This document shows positions 34,032 through 42,927 of a DNA stretch of 64,000 nt, one piece after another. The notes under the pieces were generated by a model. The model was not told the DNA's origin and did not search any database. It saw only the letters and a list, made by a program, of their open reading frames with translations. The stretch is taken from contig NZ_CP037993.1 in NCBI RefSeq assembly GCF_004367745.1, forward strand, positions 3,844,001 through 3,908,000, in the 5' to 3' direction. The position numbers were made by a program, and so were the translations under genes. The stretch comes from Herbaspirillum huttiense (lineage in GTDB: Bacteria; Pseudomonadota; Gammaproteobacteria; Burkholderiales; Burkholderiaceae_D). Numbering within the stretch: position 1 is the stretch's first letter; every line of letters starts with the position of its first letter.

Positions 34032-34035
<4 letters not shown>
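33589..34035 (+). CDS. MerR-family regulator, NmlR/AdhR-like
   Basis: 148 aa. N-terminal MerR HTH ([42 protein letters not shown]) and a C-terminal coiled coil (about 80-130) for dimerisation. One Cys (near residue 100, [10 protein letters not shown]). No Shine-Dalgarno is present and the ATG is 7 bases from the -10, so its mRNA is probably leaderless. It overlaps the aldo-keto reductase start by 4 bases. By family and operator it would respond to aldehydes or other electrophiles and activate its own operon. Confidence 0.88.
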
Positions 34036-35061
<1,026 letters not shown>

Positions 35062-35063
<2 letters not shown>

Positions 35064-35088
35064 CCAGCGCCTTTCTCAAGGCAGGTCA
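35062..35088. terminator. Possible convergent terminator
   Basis: TGACC...GGTCA outer pairs and GCCTT/AAGGC inner pairs around a TCTC loop, between the aldo-keto reductase and carbonic anhydrase stops. There is a bulge and no long T-run, so it is weak. Confidence 0.35.
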
Positions 35089-35724
35089 GTCGTTGCTGCT
35101 GGCTGCCGGATGCTGGGCCAGCGGCACGAAGGTATTGGTCGCCGTATCGTGCGCCAGGATGGACCCGCTCTCGATGTCGTAGACCCAGCCATGCAGCCCC
35201 AGCCGGCCCTGTGCCAGCGCCACGGCCACCGAGGGATGGGTGCGGATGTTGTTCAGTTGCGCAATCACGTTCTCGCGCACCATGCCGTCGATGCGGTCCT
35301 TTTCGGTTTCGTGGTGGCGCGACTCGTTGATCATCCGGGCGGCATCGGTGTGATGCAGCCAGTTGCGCACGGCCGGCATGTGGTCCAGGCAGGCGCAGGT
35401 CGCCACGGCCGTCATGGCACCGCAATCGGAGTGGCCGCAGATGACGATGTCCGACACCTTCAGCTGGGCCACCGCGTATTCCACCGTGGCGCTCACGCCG
35501 CCCGGCTCCGGACCGAAGGACGGCACGATGTTGCCGGCATTGCGGATGACGAACAGGTCGCCCGGTTCGCGCTGGGTCACCAGCTCGGGCACCATGCGAC
35601 TGTCGGAACAGGAAATGAACAGGGTGGTGGGCGTCTGGCCGTTGGCCAGGCTCTTGAACAGTTCTTTGCGGGAAGGGAAGACATCCTGCTGGAAACGCAG
35701 GAAGCCATTGATGATGTCGCGCAT
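35086..35724 (-). CDS. Beta-class carbonic anhydrase
   Basis: Zinc enzyme interconverting CO2 and bicarbonate, 212 aa. Zinc ligands Cys39 (ISCSDSRM), His98 and Cys101 (CGHSDCGAM), with the Asp41-Arg43 dyad. The [11 protein letters not shown] strand is typical. ATG 35724 starts [19 protein letters not shown], the standard plant-type/Can opening. It is a single gene converging on the aldo-keto reductase. Confidence 0.94.
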   Translation of the reverse strand: MRDIINGFLRFQQDVFPSRKELFKSLANGQTPTTLFISCSDSRMVPELVTQREPGDLFVIRNAGNIVPSFGPEPGGVSATVEYAVAQLKVSDIVICGHSDCGAMTAVATCACLDHMPAVRNWLHHTDAARMINESRHHETEKDRIDGMVRENVIAQLNNIRTHPSVAVALAQGRLGLHGWVYDIESGSILAHDTATNTFVPLAQHPAASSND

Positions 35725-36023
35725 GTAGGGAATAGCCTTGATTCTTGATGAAGATGGACGCCAGGCGTCCGCGTGAGGCGGATGATATCACCCGCCATCA
35801 TGCGGGCCCGCACGGACCGTGATCAGGATGATAAGGGATCTGCTTTTCCGTTAAATTTCATCAAGAAATAGCGATTTTTCTACATCTTTTCCTCTTGTCT
35901 GCTGATAAAATTGCCGCCTCGAAACTTGCCAGCACGCAAGGTGCGACACTTTCGAGCGCATCAACATGAATCGAAGGGCAGTCGGGCTGCCCTTGTCGAC
36001 ATCAACAATTCGGGGAAAAGACT
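35725..36023. other. Divergent gap, carbonic anhydrase / CsgG-family operon
   Basis: About 300 bases, no gene. AT-rich near 35840-35910 with several TA-rich hexamers (a TAAAAT near 35905) but no well-spaced -35/-10 pair I would defend. Confidence 0.5.
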
Positions 36024-36692
36024 ATGTTTAGCAGGTATGTCACGACCGTGGCGGCAGTTGCCATGGTGACGGCGCTGGGGGGTTGCGCCACGGAGAATTC
36101 ACGCAGTCTGCCGGTGGCCCAGGTGGCCAGCGCGCAACAGGCCTACCAGGGAGCGCGCAGCCCGATCGCCGTCGGCAAGTTCGACAACCGTTCCAGCTAT
36201 CTGCGCGGCATCTTCTCGGATGGCGTGGACCGTCTGGGCGGCCAGGCCAAGACCATCCTGATCACCCATCTGCAGCAGAGCAACCGCTTCTCCGTGATGG
36301 ACCGTGACAACATGGGCGAGCTGGCGCAGGAAGCCAAGCTGAACAAACAGACGCAAACCCTCAAGGGTGCCAACTATGTGGTCACCGGTGACGTCACCGA
36401 GTTCGGCCGCAAGGAAACCGGCGACCGCCAGCTGTTCGGCATCCTTGGCCGTGGCAAGTCGCAGGTGGCCTATGCCAAGGTCGCCCTGAACATCGTGGAC
36501 GTGAACACCTCGCAGGTGGTGTACTCGGCGCAAGGCGCAGGCGAATACAGCCTGGACAACCGCGAGATCGTCGGTTTCGGCGGCACCGCCAGCTACGACT
36601 CCACGCTCAATGGCAAGGTGCTTGACCTGGCCATCCGCGAAGCGGTGCAGAACCTGGTGACCGGTATCGATTCCGGCGCATGGAAGCCCTGA
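36024..36692 (+). CDS. CsgG-family outer-membrane lipoprotein
   Basis: 222 aa. Lipobox LGGC with the lipid Cys at 21. The body follows the CsgG/HfaB fold: SPIAVGKFDNRSSYLRG, RFSVMDRDNMGELAQEAKL, GANYVVTGDVTEFG and a C-terminal RTAVQNLV-like helix (REAVQNLVTGI). It starts a three-gene lipoprotein operon. No curli subunit genes are near, so it is probably not a curli pore. Similar triplets occur in Neisseria near GNA1162; the role there is also poorly known. Confidence 0.85.
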   Translation: MFSRYVTTVAAVAMVTALGGCATENSRSLPVAQVASAQQAYQGARSPIAVGKFDNRSSYLRGIFSDGVDRLGGQAKTILITHLQQSNRFSVMDRDNMGELAQEAKLNKQTQTLKGANYVVTGDVTEFGRKETGDRQLFGILGRGKSQVAYAKVALNIVDVNTSQVVYSAQGAGEYSLDNREIVGFGGTASYDSTLNGKVLDLAIREAVQNLVTGIDSGAWKP

Positions 36693-36721
36693 GCCCCTCC
36701 CACGAACGCAAGAGACCGACC

Positions 36722-37093
36722 ATGATGAACAAGAAACTCGCTGCCGGGTTCGCCCTCGGCCTGGCGCTGGCCCTCTCCGGCTGCGCCAATCACCAGCAGA
36801 AATCCCTCTATGGCTGGGGCAATTACCAGGACCAGCTGTACGAACACTTCAAGACCGAAGGCAACGGCAATGCCGCCGAAATCGCCGCGCTTGAAGAGAA
36901 CCTGCAGAAGATGCGCGCCAACAACGACGCCGTGCCCCCCGGCTACCACGCCCACCTGGGCATGCTGTACGCCTCCATCGGCAAGGAAGACCAGCTGATC
37001 CAGGAGCTGCAGACCGAGAAGACGCTGTTCCCGGAATCGGCGCCTTACATGGACTTCCTGATGCGCAACTACAAGAAGGGATTGAGCAAATGA
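36722..37093 (+). CDS. DUF4810 lipoprotein
   Basis: 123 aa. Signal peptide with lipobox LSGC, lipid Cys near 21. The mature part (SLYGWGNYQDQLYEHFK, then a helical GYHAHLGMLYASIGKEDQLIQELQTEK) has a TPR-like helical repeat. The conserved opening LYxWGxYQ marks DUF4810. It is the middle gene: 29 bases after CsgG-family and overlapping the next by 4 bases. Function unknown. Confidence 0.85.
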   Translation: MMNKKLAAGFALGLALALSGCANHQQKSLYGWGNYQDQLYEHFKTEGNGNAAEIAALEENLQKMRANNDAVPPGYHAHLGMLYASIGKEDQLIQELQTEKTLFPESAPYMDFLMRNYKKGLSK

Positions 37094-37752
37094 TGCTGAA
37101 CAAATTCAAGGCGCTTGGCGCCGTTCTGCTGGCATTGCTGGCTTCGGGTTGCGCCACCAAGCAAAAGCCGTATGACTATGCCGAGTTCAAGGCGGCACGT
37201 CCGGCCTCGATCCTGGTATTGCCGCCGATGAACAGTTCTTCCGAAGTCATCGCCCCCTACGGCATGCTGGCGCAGGCCACCCAGCCGCTGGCCGAATCGG
37301 GCTACTACGTGATCCCGGTGTCGCTGGCCAGCGAGACCTTCAAGCAGAACGGCCTGGCCAACGCGGCCGACATTCACGAGGTGCCGGTCAAGAAGCTGCG
37401 TGAGATCTTCGGCGCCGACGCCGGGCTCTACATCAACATCACCGACTACGGCACCTCCTACAAGGTGGTGCAGAGCGATACGGTGGTGTCGGCTGACGCC
37501 AAGCTGGTCGACCTGCGTTCCGGCAAGACCCTGTGGCAGGGTTCGGCCAGCGCCTCCAGTGCGGAAGGTCGTCAGAACCAGAACAATGGTCTGCTGGGTG
37601 TACTGCTCTCGGCCGTGGTCAACCAGATCATCAGCACCACCACCGACGCCAGCTACAAGATGGCCAGCGTGACCAGCAACCGCCTGCTGCGTGCCGGTGG
37701 CAACAACGGACTGCTGTATGGCCCGCGTTCGCCGCAATACCAGAAGGACTGA
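37090..37752 (+). CDS. DUF799 (GNA1162-like) lipoprotein
   Basis: 220 aa. Lipobox LASGC, lipid Cys near 22. The body reads YAEFKAARPASILVLPPMNSS and NAADIHEVPVKKLREIFGADAGLYI, the DUF799 pattern shared with the Neisseria surface antigen GNA1162, which has a TolB-N-like fold. Overlaps DUF4810 by 4 bases. A terminator follows 49 bases after the stop. The three lipoproteins probably form one envelope complex. Confidence 0.87.
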   Translation: MMLNKFKALGAVLLALLASGCATKQKPYDYAEFKAARPASILVLPPMNSSSEVIAPYGMLAQATQPLAESGYYVIPVSLASETFKQNGLANAADIHEVPVKKLREIFGADAGLYINITDYGTSYKVVQSDTVVSADAKLVDLRSGKTLWQGSASASSAEGRQNQNNGLLGVLLSAVVNQIISTTTDASYKMASVTSNRLLRAGGNNGLLYGPRSPQYQKD

Positions 37753-37801
37753 GCAGGACGCTGCTCGCAATGCTTGCGTCGCAAGCTCTGCTGAACAGCA
37801 C

Positions 37802-37839
37802 AACGCCGCTGCGGATCCTCACCGCAGCGACGTTTTTTT
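37802..37839 (+). terminator. Terminator of the lipoprotein operon
   Basis: CGCTGCGG/CCGCAGCG stem (37807-37814 and 37822-37829), extended by AACG/CGTT, followed by seven T. Confidence 0.9.
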
Positions 37840-37858
37840 CTACCTGCTCACAGGACGA

Positions 37859-39199
37859 TCAAGACCCGGCCAATTGATATTTGCGGATCTTGTCGTAGAG
37901 CGTCTTCTTCGGAATGCCCAGCCGCTCGGCCGCCTGCGCCACGCTGCCCTCGCTGTCCTTGAGCGCGGCGGCGATCAGCCCGGCCTCGAACTGCTCCACC
38001 TGCTCCGGCAACGATAGCGTCGGCGATGGCAGTACACCAGCGGTAGCAATCTGCTCCACACCCAACACCCAGCGGTCGGCGAAATTGCGCAGCTCGCGCA
38101 CATTCCCCGGCCAGTCGCGCTGCTGCCACTGCTGCATCTGCGCCGCCGTCCACGGCGGCACCTCGCGCCGGTAGCGCACCGCTGCGGCCTGGCAGAAATG
38201 CGCCAGCAGGACCGGGATGTCACTGCTGCGCTGGTTCAGCGCCGGCAGGTCGATGGAAACCACACCGATACGGTAATACAGGTCTTCGCGAAATTGCCCC
38301 TCGGCCGACAGCTTGAGCAGATCGGCCTTGCTGGCCGCTACCACCCGGCAGTCGATGGCCACCGATTCATTGCCTCCCAGCCGCTCCAGACGACGTTCCT
38401 GCAGCACGCGCAACAGCTTGACCTGCAGGGCCAGCGGCATGCTTTCGATTTCATCCAGGAACAGCGTGCCGCCGTTGGCATATTCCAGCTTGCCGATGCG
38501 GCGCTTCTGGGCACCGGTAAAGGCCCCCGCTTCATGGCCGAAGATTTCGCTCTCGAACACGGTCTCCGGCAAGGCCCCGCAGTTCAATGCCACGAACGGC
38601 CCCTTGCGGCCACTGGCGGCGTGCAGCTGGCGCGCTACCACTTCCTTGCCGCTGCCGGTCTGGCCATTGATGAGCACATCCACATCGGCCGGCCCCAGGC
38701 TACGAATCAGCGTGCGCACCCGCTCGATGGCCGGTGACTGGCCCACCAACGGCGGCAGCTCGGGATCATGTGCCCAGGCTTCGCGCAGGCGACGGTTCTC
38801 CAGCACCAGGCTGCGCTTCTCCTGGGCCCGCAGGGCGATCTCCAACAGGCTGTCCGAGCCGAACGGTTTTTCCACGAAGTCATAGGCCCCGGCGCGCATG
38901 GCCTCTACCGCCATGCTGACATCGCCATGGCCGGTGACCACGATCACCGGCAAATCCGGATCGATGTGCATGACATGGGCCAGCACCTGCAAACCCGACC
39001 AGCCCGGCAGGCGCACGTCGGTCACCAGCACGCCGGGGAAATCCCGGGTCAGCAGCGGCAGGGCCTCTTCGGCACTGGCGCAGGCGGTCACCGTAAAACC
39101 TTCCAGCTCCAGGGCCTGGGCCGTGGCGCGGCGCACCGCCTGTTCATCTTCGATCAGCAAGGCGCTGGGGGCAGCGGCGGGGTTATCCATCAGATTCAT
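37859..39199 (-). CDS. dctD: Sigma-54-dependent response regulator DctD
   Basis: NtrC-family activator, 446 aa. Receiver domain (about 12-125) with phospho-acceptor Asp61 (VTDVRLPG). AAA+ domain with Walker A GQTGSGKE (179-186) and the sigma-54 contact loop GAFTGA (225-230). C-terminal Fis-type HTH (VAQAAERLGIPKKTLYDKIRKY). It overlaps the dctB gene by 17 bases. A sigma-54 promoter ahead of the KgtP gene at 42686 is its likely target. A fully intact activator. Confidence 0.92.
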   Translation of the reverse strand: MNLMDNPAAAPSALLIEDEQAVRRATAQALELEGFTVTACASAEEALPLLTRDFPGVLVTDVRLPGWSGLQVLAHVMHIDPDLPVIVVTGHGDVSMAVEAMRAGAYDFVEKPFGSDSLLEIALRAQEKRSLVLENRRLREAWAHDPELPPLVGQSPAIERVRTLIRSLGPADVDVLINGQTGSGKEVVARQLHAASGRKGPFVALNCGALPETVFESEIFGHEAGAFTGAQKRRIGKLEYANGGTLFLDEIESMPLALQVKLLRVLQERRLERLGGNESVAIDCRVVAASKADLLKLSAEGQFREDLYYRIGVVSIDLPALNQRSSDIPVLLAHFCQAAAVRYRREVPPWTAAQMQQWQQRDWPGNVRELRNFADRWVLGVEQIATAGVLPSPTLSLPEQVEQFEAGLIAAALKDSEGSVAQAAERLGIPKKTLYDKIRKYQLAGS

Positions 39200-41003
39200 T
39201 CTCCGTCTTCAACAGCGGCAGGCGCACCACGAATTCAGCGCCGCCCTGTTCATGATTATGTGCGCTCAACTGGCCGTTCATGGCCTGGACGATGGACGAG
39301 GAAATCGCCAGCCCCAGTCCCAACCCCTTGCTCGACGACTTGGTCGTGAAGAAAGGCTCGAACAGGTGCGGCACTACCTCATCAGCGATGCCGGCACCGG
39401 AATCGCGGATCCGCAGCACGGCCTGCTGGCGCTCTGCGTCGACCTCCAGGATCACGCAGACGCACTTGCGGGGCGCTTCTTCCACCGCATCGAGCGCATT
39501 GCGCAAGAGATTGACGATGACCTGCTCGGTGCGCACGGCGTCGCCGGTCACATGCACGGCCAGCGGCATGGCGATGTGCGTCTCGACCTCCTGTTTCTCG
39601 AAGTCGCTGGCCAGCAGCCGTAGCGATGCCTCCACCGCGTGGCGCAAGTCGACCGCCGCCACGGCTTGCCCGCTCTTGCGTGCAAAACCCTTCAGTTGGC
39701 CGATGATCTTGCCCATGCTGGCACTGGCGTGGCTGATGTGTTCCAGGTTCTCGGCCACCTGCGCGGTCTGGCCGCGTGCCAGAAACTTCACCGAGTTGTC
39801 GGCGAAGGCGCGGATGGCGGCCAGCGGCTGGTTCAGTTCATGCGTCATCCCGGCGGCCATCTGGCCCAGCATGGCCAGTTTGCCAGCCTGCACCAGTTCG
39901 TCCTGGGTGGTGCGCAACAGGCTCTCGGTCTGCTGCAGCTTGGCGTACTTGGCGGCGATGGCCTGGTTGGCGGCCGTCAGCTCTCCGGTGCGCTGGGCGA
40001 TTTTCTGCTCCAGTTCTTCGGCGGCGCGGCGCAAGGCGTTGCGCGAGGCCAGCCGCTCCTGCAGGCGCCGCCGGTGCTGGTACCAGGCCAGCAAGGAAAT
40101 GGCCAGCGCCACCATGAAGAGCGCGGCCGCCATCGCCGAGAGCATGGCCGAACGCTGCATGCGCGCCTGCGAAGGAAACAGCATCAGCTGCCACCCCAGC
40201 CGTCCTACAGGCCGCGACACGTGGGTACCGAAGCCGCGCTGCAAGGCCGGCGGCAAGGTCGAGACAGGCGTGATGGGCAGGTCCGCATACTGATGGGTGC
40301 CCTCCAGCTCACGCTGCACCGGCGCGCTCAGGGCTTGCAGACTGTGGTACTTCCATTCGGGCCGGTTGCTGAGGAACACCACGCCGCCGGCATCGGTGAG
40401 CGTGATCGGATCGCTGCTGCTGCGCCAGGTATGTTCGAACTCGGCCAGGTCCACCTTGACCACCATCACCCCGATGGGCAGCTCACCCTCGGCCTGGTCC
40501 TGGCGGCGATAGATGGGCTGGGCGATGAAATAGCCCGGCTCGCTGGAGATGTTGCCGATGCCGTAGAAGCGCCCCGCCCTGCCCAGGATGGCTTCGCGGA
40601 AGTAAGGACGAAAACCGAAGTCACGGCCGACGTAACTGAATTCTTCATCCCAGTTGCTGGAAGCCAGCGTCACCCCCTGGCGGTTGAGCATGAAGATATT
40701 GACCGCACGCGACTGATGCTGGATGGTCTTGAACGCGCGATTGAGCCGATCCACCGACAGCGCATCCTCGGGATGCTGCAAGACCTGCCGCACATCGGAC
40801 TGGAAGCCCAGGGCAAAGGGCAAAGCTTCATATTTCTGCAGGATCGATTCCAGGTCCAGCGCAGCGATCTGCAATTGCGCGGCCGCCTGGTTCTGCTGAT
40901 CGCTCTCGGCCCGCCCGAGCGCGATGCGATAGGTCAGCCCGCAGACCAGCAAGGTGGCCGCCAGGAACAGGGTCAAGATCAGCAGGTTTCGTCGCGCGCG
41001 CAT
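39183..41003 (-). CDS. dctB: C4-dicarboxylate sensor histidine kinase DctB
   Basis: About 606 aa. Two membrane segments (about 6-26 and 286-308) flank a periplasmic double-Cache/PAS sensor with YVGRDFGFRPYFREAILGRAGRFYGIG, the DctB dicarboxylate-binding strand. A coiled coil leads to the kinase with phospho-His near 388 (GMTHELNQPLAAIRAFADN) and N, G boxes (NLLRNALDAVEE; DSGAGI; GLGLGLAIS). ATG 41003 is chosen; TTG 41018 is possible, and neither has a clear ribosome site. It senses succinate-type acids and phosphorylates DctD. Confidence 0.92.
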   Translation of the reverse strand: MRARRNLLILTLFLAATLLVCGLTYRIALGRAESDQQNQAAAQLQIAALDLESILQKYEALPFALGFQSDVRQVLQHPEDALSVDRLNRAFKTIQHQSRAVNIFMLNRQGVTLASSNWDEEFSYVGRDFGFRPYFREAILGRAGRFYGIGNISSEPGYFIAQPIYRRQDQAEGELPIGVMVVKVDLAEFEHTWRSSSDPITLTDAGGVVFLSNRPEWKYHSLQALSAPVQRELEGTHQYADLPITPVSTLPPALQRGFGTHVSRPVGRLGWQLMLFPSQARMQRSAMLSAMAAALFMVALAISLLAWYQHRRRLQERLASRNALRRAAEELEQKIAQRTGELTAANQAIAAKYAKLQQTESLLRTTQDELVQAGKLAMLGQMAAGMTHELNQPLAAIRAFADNSVKFLARGQTAQVAENLEHISHASASMGKIIGQLKGFARKSGQAVAAVDLRHAVEASLRLLASDFEKQEVETHIAMPLAVHVTGDAVRTEQVIVNLLRNALDAVEEAPRKCVCVILEVDAERQQAVLRIRDSGAGIADEVVPHLFEPFFTTKSSSKGLGLGLAISSSIVQAMNGQLSAHNHEQGGAEFVVRLPLLKTENESDG

Positions 41004-41024
41004 GAAGGATAGGGTCAAAAGCAG

Positions 41025-41048
41025 CGCGGCGCCCCGCAGGGCGCCGCG
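41025..41048 (-). terminator. GC-rich hairpin between the permease and dctB
   Basis: CGCGGCGCC/GGCGCCGCG, 9 perfect pairs, 6-base loop. On the minus strand CTGCTTTTG follows. It may end or dampen KgtP transcription before dctB. Confidence 0.5.
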
Positions 41049-41111
41049 TTGGAGGCGTCATGATAACGCGCCGCGCGCCACCGCAGGCAGCCGCGCGCGG
41101 GCCAGGACCGA

Positions 41112-42503
41112 TCAGGCCGGCTTGTGCAGCTTGCCGGCAGCGGCATCGGCCTCGCCGTGCTCATCGTCCGGGTTCATGGCGACATCGCCCTTGAGGTGGC
41201 CGTCACGTTGCGGGTCCGGCATGCGCAGGCTGATGATCAGCGCCACCAGGCACAGTGCGCTCACGTACCAGTAGAAGGCCGATTCCACGCCCGCCGACTT
41301 CAGCGACAGCGCCACGAATTCAGCCGAACCACCGAAGATGGCGTTACCGACCGCATACGACAGGCCCACGCCCAGGGCGCGCACTTCAGGCGGGAACATC
41401 TCGGCCTTGATCAGGCCGCTGATGGAGGTGTAGAAGCTGACGATGGTCAGGGCCAGGATGGCCAGGGCCATGGCCACGCCGGGGCTGGAGACGTCCTTGA
41501 GGAAGTGCAGGATCGGGAAGGTGCCGACCATGCCGAAGAAGGCGAAGCACAGCATGGAGTTGCGGCGGCCGATCTTGTCGGAGATGGCACCGAAGATCGG
41601 TTGCAGGATCATGTAGACGAACAGCGCGCCGGTCATGACGCCGTTGGCGACCTTGGGGTCCATGCCGGCGGTGTTGACCAGGTACTTCTGCATGTAGGTT
41701 GTGAAGGTATAGAACATCAGCGAGCCGCCGGCGGTGAAGCCCACCACGTTCAGGAAGGCGCGCTTGTGCTGCAGCAAGCCCTTGAGGGTACCGGCCTCCT
41801 TCTTCTTGCGGGCACCGGCCGAGGAGGTCTCGGCCAGCGAGCTGCGCAGGTACATCGCCACCAGCGCACCGACCGCGCCCAGCACGAAGGGAATGCGCCA
41901 GCCCCAGGCCATCAGCTCGGCCTTGGTCAGCCACTGCTGCATGGCGAACAGCACCAGCACGGCCAGCAACTGCCCGCCGATCAGGGTCACGTACTGGAAG
42001 GAGGCGAAGAAGCCACGGCGGCCATTGGGCGCCACTTCGCTCATGTAGGTGGCCGAGGTGCCGTATTCACCGCCCACCGACAGGCCCTGGAACAGCCGCG
42101 CCAGCAACAGCAGCGCCGGTGCCCAGGCACCGATGGTGGCGTAGGTCGGCAGCACGGCCACGGCCAGCGAGCCGCCGCACATCATCAGGACCGAGATCAG
42201 CATGGAGGTCTTGCGGCCGTGCTTGTCGGCGATGCGGCCGAACAGCCAGCCGCCGATGGGACGCATCAGGAAACCGGCGGCAAACACGCCCGCCGTGTTC
42301 AGCAACTGGCTGGTGGCGTCACCCTTGGGGAAGAAGGCCGGCGCGAAGTAGATCGCACAGAAGGAATAGACATAGAAGTCGAACCATTCCACCAGGTTGC
42401 CGGAGGAGGCGCCGAGGATGGCGAAGATGCGCTTGCGGTATTCGGTGGCGCTCAAGGGCGTGCTGGCGGTGCTGGGCGCGCTGCTTTGCGGGGTGACACT
42501 CAT
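41112..42503 (-). CDS. kgtP: MHS-family dicarboxylate/alpha-ketoglutarate:H+ symporter
   Basis: Twelve-helix MFS importer, 463 aa, inner membrane. MHS features: [15 protein letters not shown] in helix 1, the loop [17 protein letters not shown] (conserved DRxGRR-type element), and [16 protein letters not shown] in helix 5. It is closest in pattern to KgtP; shikimate or other acids are possible. It sits just upstream of dctB on the same strand and has a sigma-54 promoter, an IHF site and an upstream inverted repeat, which point to C4- or C5-dicarboxylate uptake under DctBD. Confidence 0.88.
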   Translation of the reverse strand: MSVTPQSSAPSTASTPLSATEYRKRIFAILGASSGNLVEWFDFYVYSFCAIYFAPAFFPKGDATSQLLNTAGVFAAGFLMRPIGGWLFGRIADKHGRKTSMLISVLMMCGGSLAVAVLPTYATIGAWAPALLLLARLFQGLSVGGEYGTSATYMSEVAPNGRRGFFASFQYVTLIGGQLLAVLVLFAMQQWLTKAELMAWGWRIPFVLGAVGALVAMYLRSSLAETSSAGARKKKEAGTLKGLLQHKRAFLNVVGFTAGGSLMFYTFTTYMQKYLVNTAGMDPKVANGVMTGALFVYMILQPIFGAISDKIGRRNSMLCFAFFGMVGTFPILHFLKDVSSPGVAMALAILALTIVSFYTSISGLIKAEMFPPEVRALGVGLSYAVGNAIFGGSAEFVALSLKSAGVESAFYWYVSALCLVALIISLRMPDPQRDGHLKGDVAMNPDDEHGEADAAAGKLHKPA

Positions 42504-42685
42504 GGAGATCTCCTGTTATGGCCACAGGCCCGTCCGATGGACGCGGCGTGCGGCGGGTCATCTTGCTTTGATTGAACCGGAACAAGGCATAACGCAGAGG
42601 CCAGCGGGACCAGGCGCGTGAAGACGATGCAAGAGCGCATCAGGTGTCTGTCTCCGTGTTTGCTTTTTTGTTTTGATGTTCATAT

Positions 42686-42701
42686 TGCAGGCTTCGTGCC
42701 A
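42686..42701 (-). promoter_or_regulatory. Sigma-54 promoter of kgtP
   Basis: Minus strand TGGCACGAAGCCTGCA: the full -24 box TGGCAC, 5-base spacer, then CTGC for TTGC at -12. One mismatch from the consensus and the correct GG/GC spacing. Start near 42674. Confidence 0.85.
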
Positions 42702-42727
42702 GCACGAAAAGCTGGGCAAGGTGATCG

Positions 42728-42740
42728 CAAGCCATTGATT
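42728..42740 (-). promoter_or_regulatory. IHF binding site
   Basis: Minus strand AATCAATGGCTTG fits WATCAANNNNTTR exactly. It is 27 bases upstream of the -24 box, the normal place for IHF to bend DNA so that a bound activator reaches sigma-54 polymerase. Confidence 0.7.
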
Positions 42741-42789
42741 ACAATAGATTTTATTAAAAACCATCAAAAAGAACCCGCCAAGCCGGTGC

Positions 42790-42829
42790 GGATTCCCGGA
42801 ATGCTGCTGCGCGGCATGTCCGGGAATCC
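42790..42829. promoter_or_regulatory. Candidate DctD upstream activating site
   Basis: GGATTCCCGGA (42790-42800) and TCCGGGAATCC (42819-42829), perfect 11-bp inverted arms about 90-130 bases upstream of the sigma-54 promoter. The left arm is part of an 11-bp palindrome of its own (ATTCCCGGAAT). Two phased inverted sites are typical for NtrC-family dimers. Confidence 0.6.
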
Positions 42830-42848
42830 AGCCAGGCGCGCAATGAAA

Positions 42849-42878
42849 AGCGGCGCATGTCTTTCGACATGCGCCGCT
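42849..42878 (-). terminator. Terminator of the malic enzyme gene
   Basis: AGCGGCGCATGTC/GACATGCGCCGCT, 13 perfect pairs with a TTTC loop, followed on the minus strand by TTTTC. It lies 50 bases past the malic enzyme stop. Confidence 0.8.
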
Positions 42879-42927
42879 CTCAAGGTCCTGCGGTCTTTAC
42901 GATTTTGCGATCCGACCGAGGCTGCGA

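Larger units (their letters stand above)
42504..42927. other. Control region of the KgtP gene
   Basis: 424 bases without a gene between malic enzyme and the permease. From the malic enzyme side it holds a terminator, a 40-base inverted element, an IHF-consensus site and a sigma-54 promoter, then a leader of about 170 bases. Confidence 0.75.

Noticed and set aside
36024..37752. A curli secretion locus
   Set aside because: Only the CsgG-like member is present. CsgA, CsgB, CsgE and CsgF genes are absent, and the partners are DUF4810 and DUF799.
41016..41018. TTG 41018 as the dctB start
   Set aside because: It would add five residues before a normal MRARRN signal-anchor start and has no ribosome site; ATG 41003 is simpler, though not proved.
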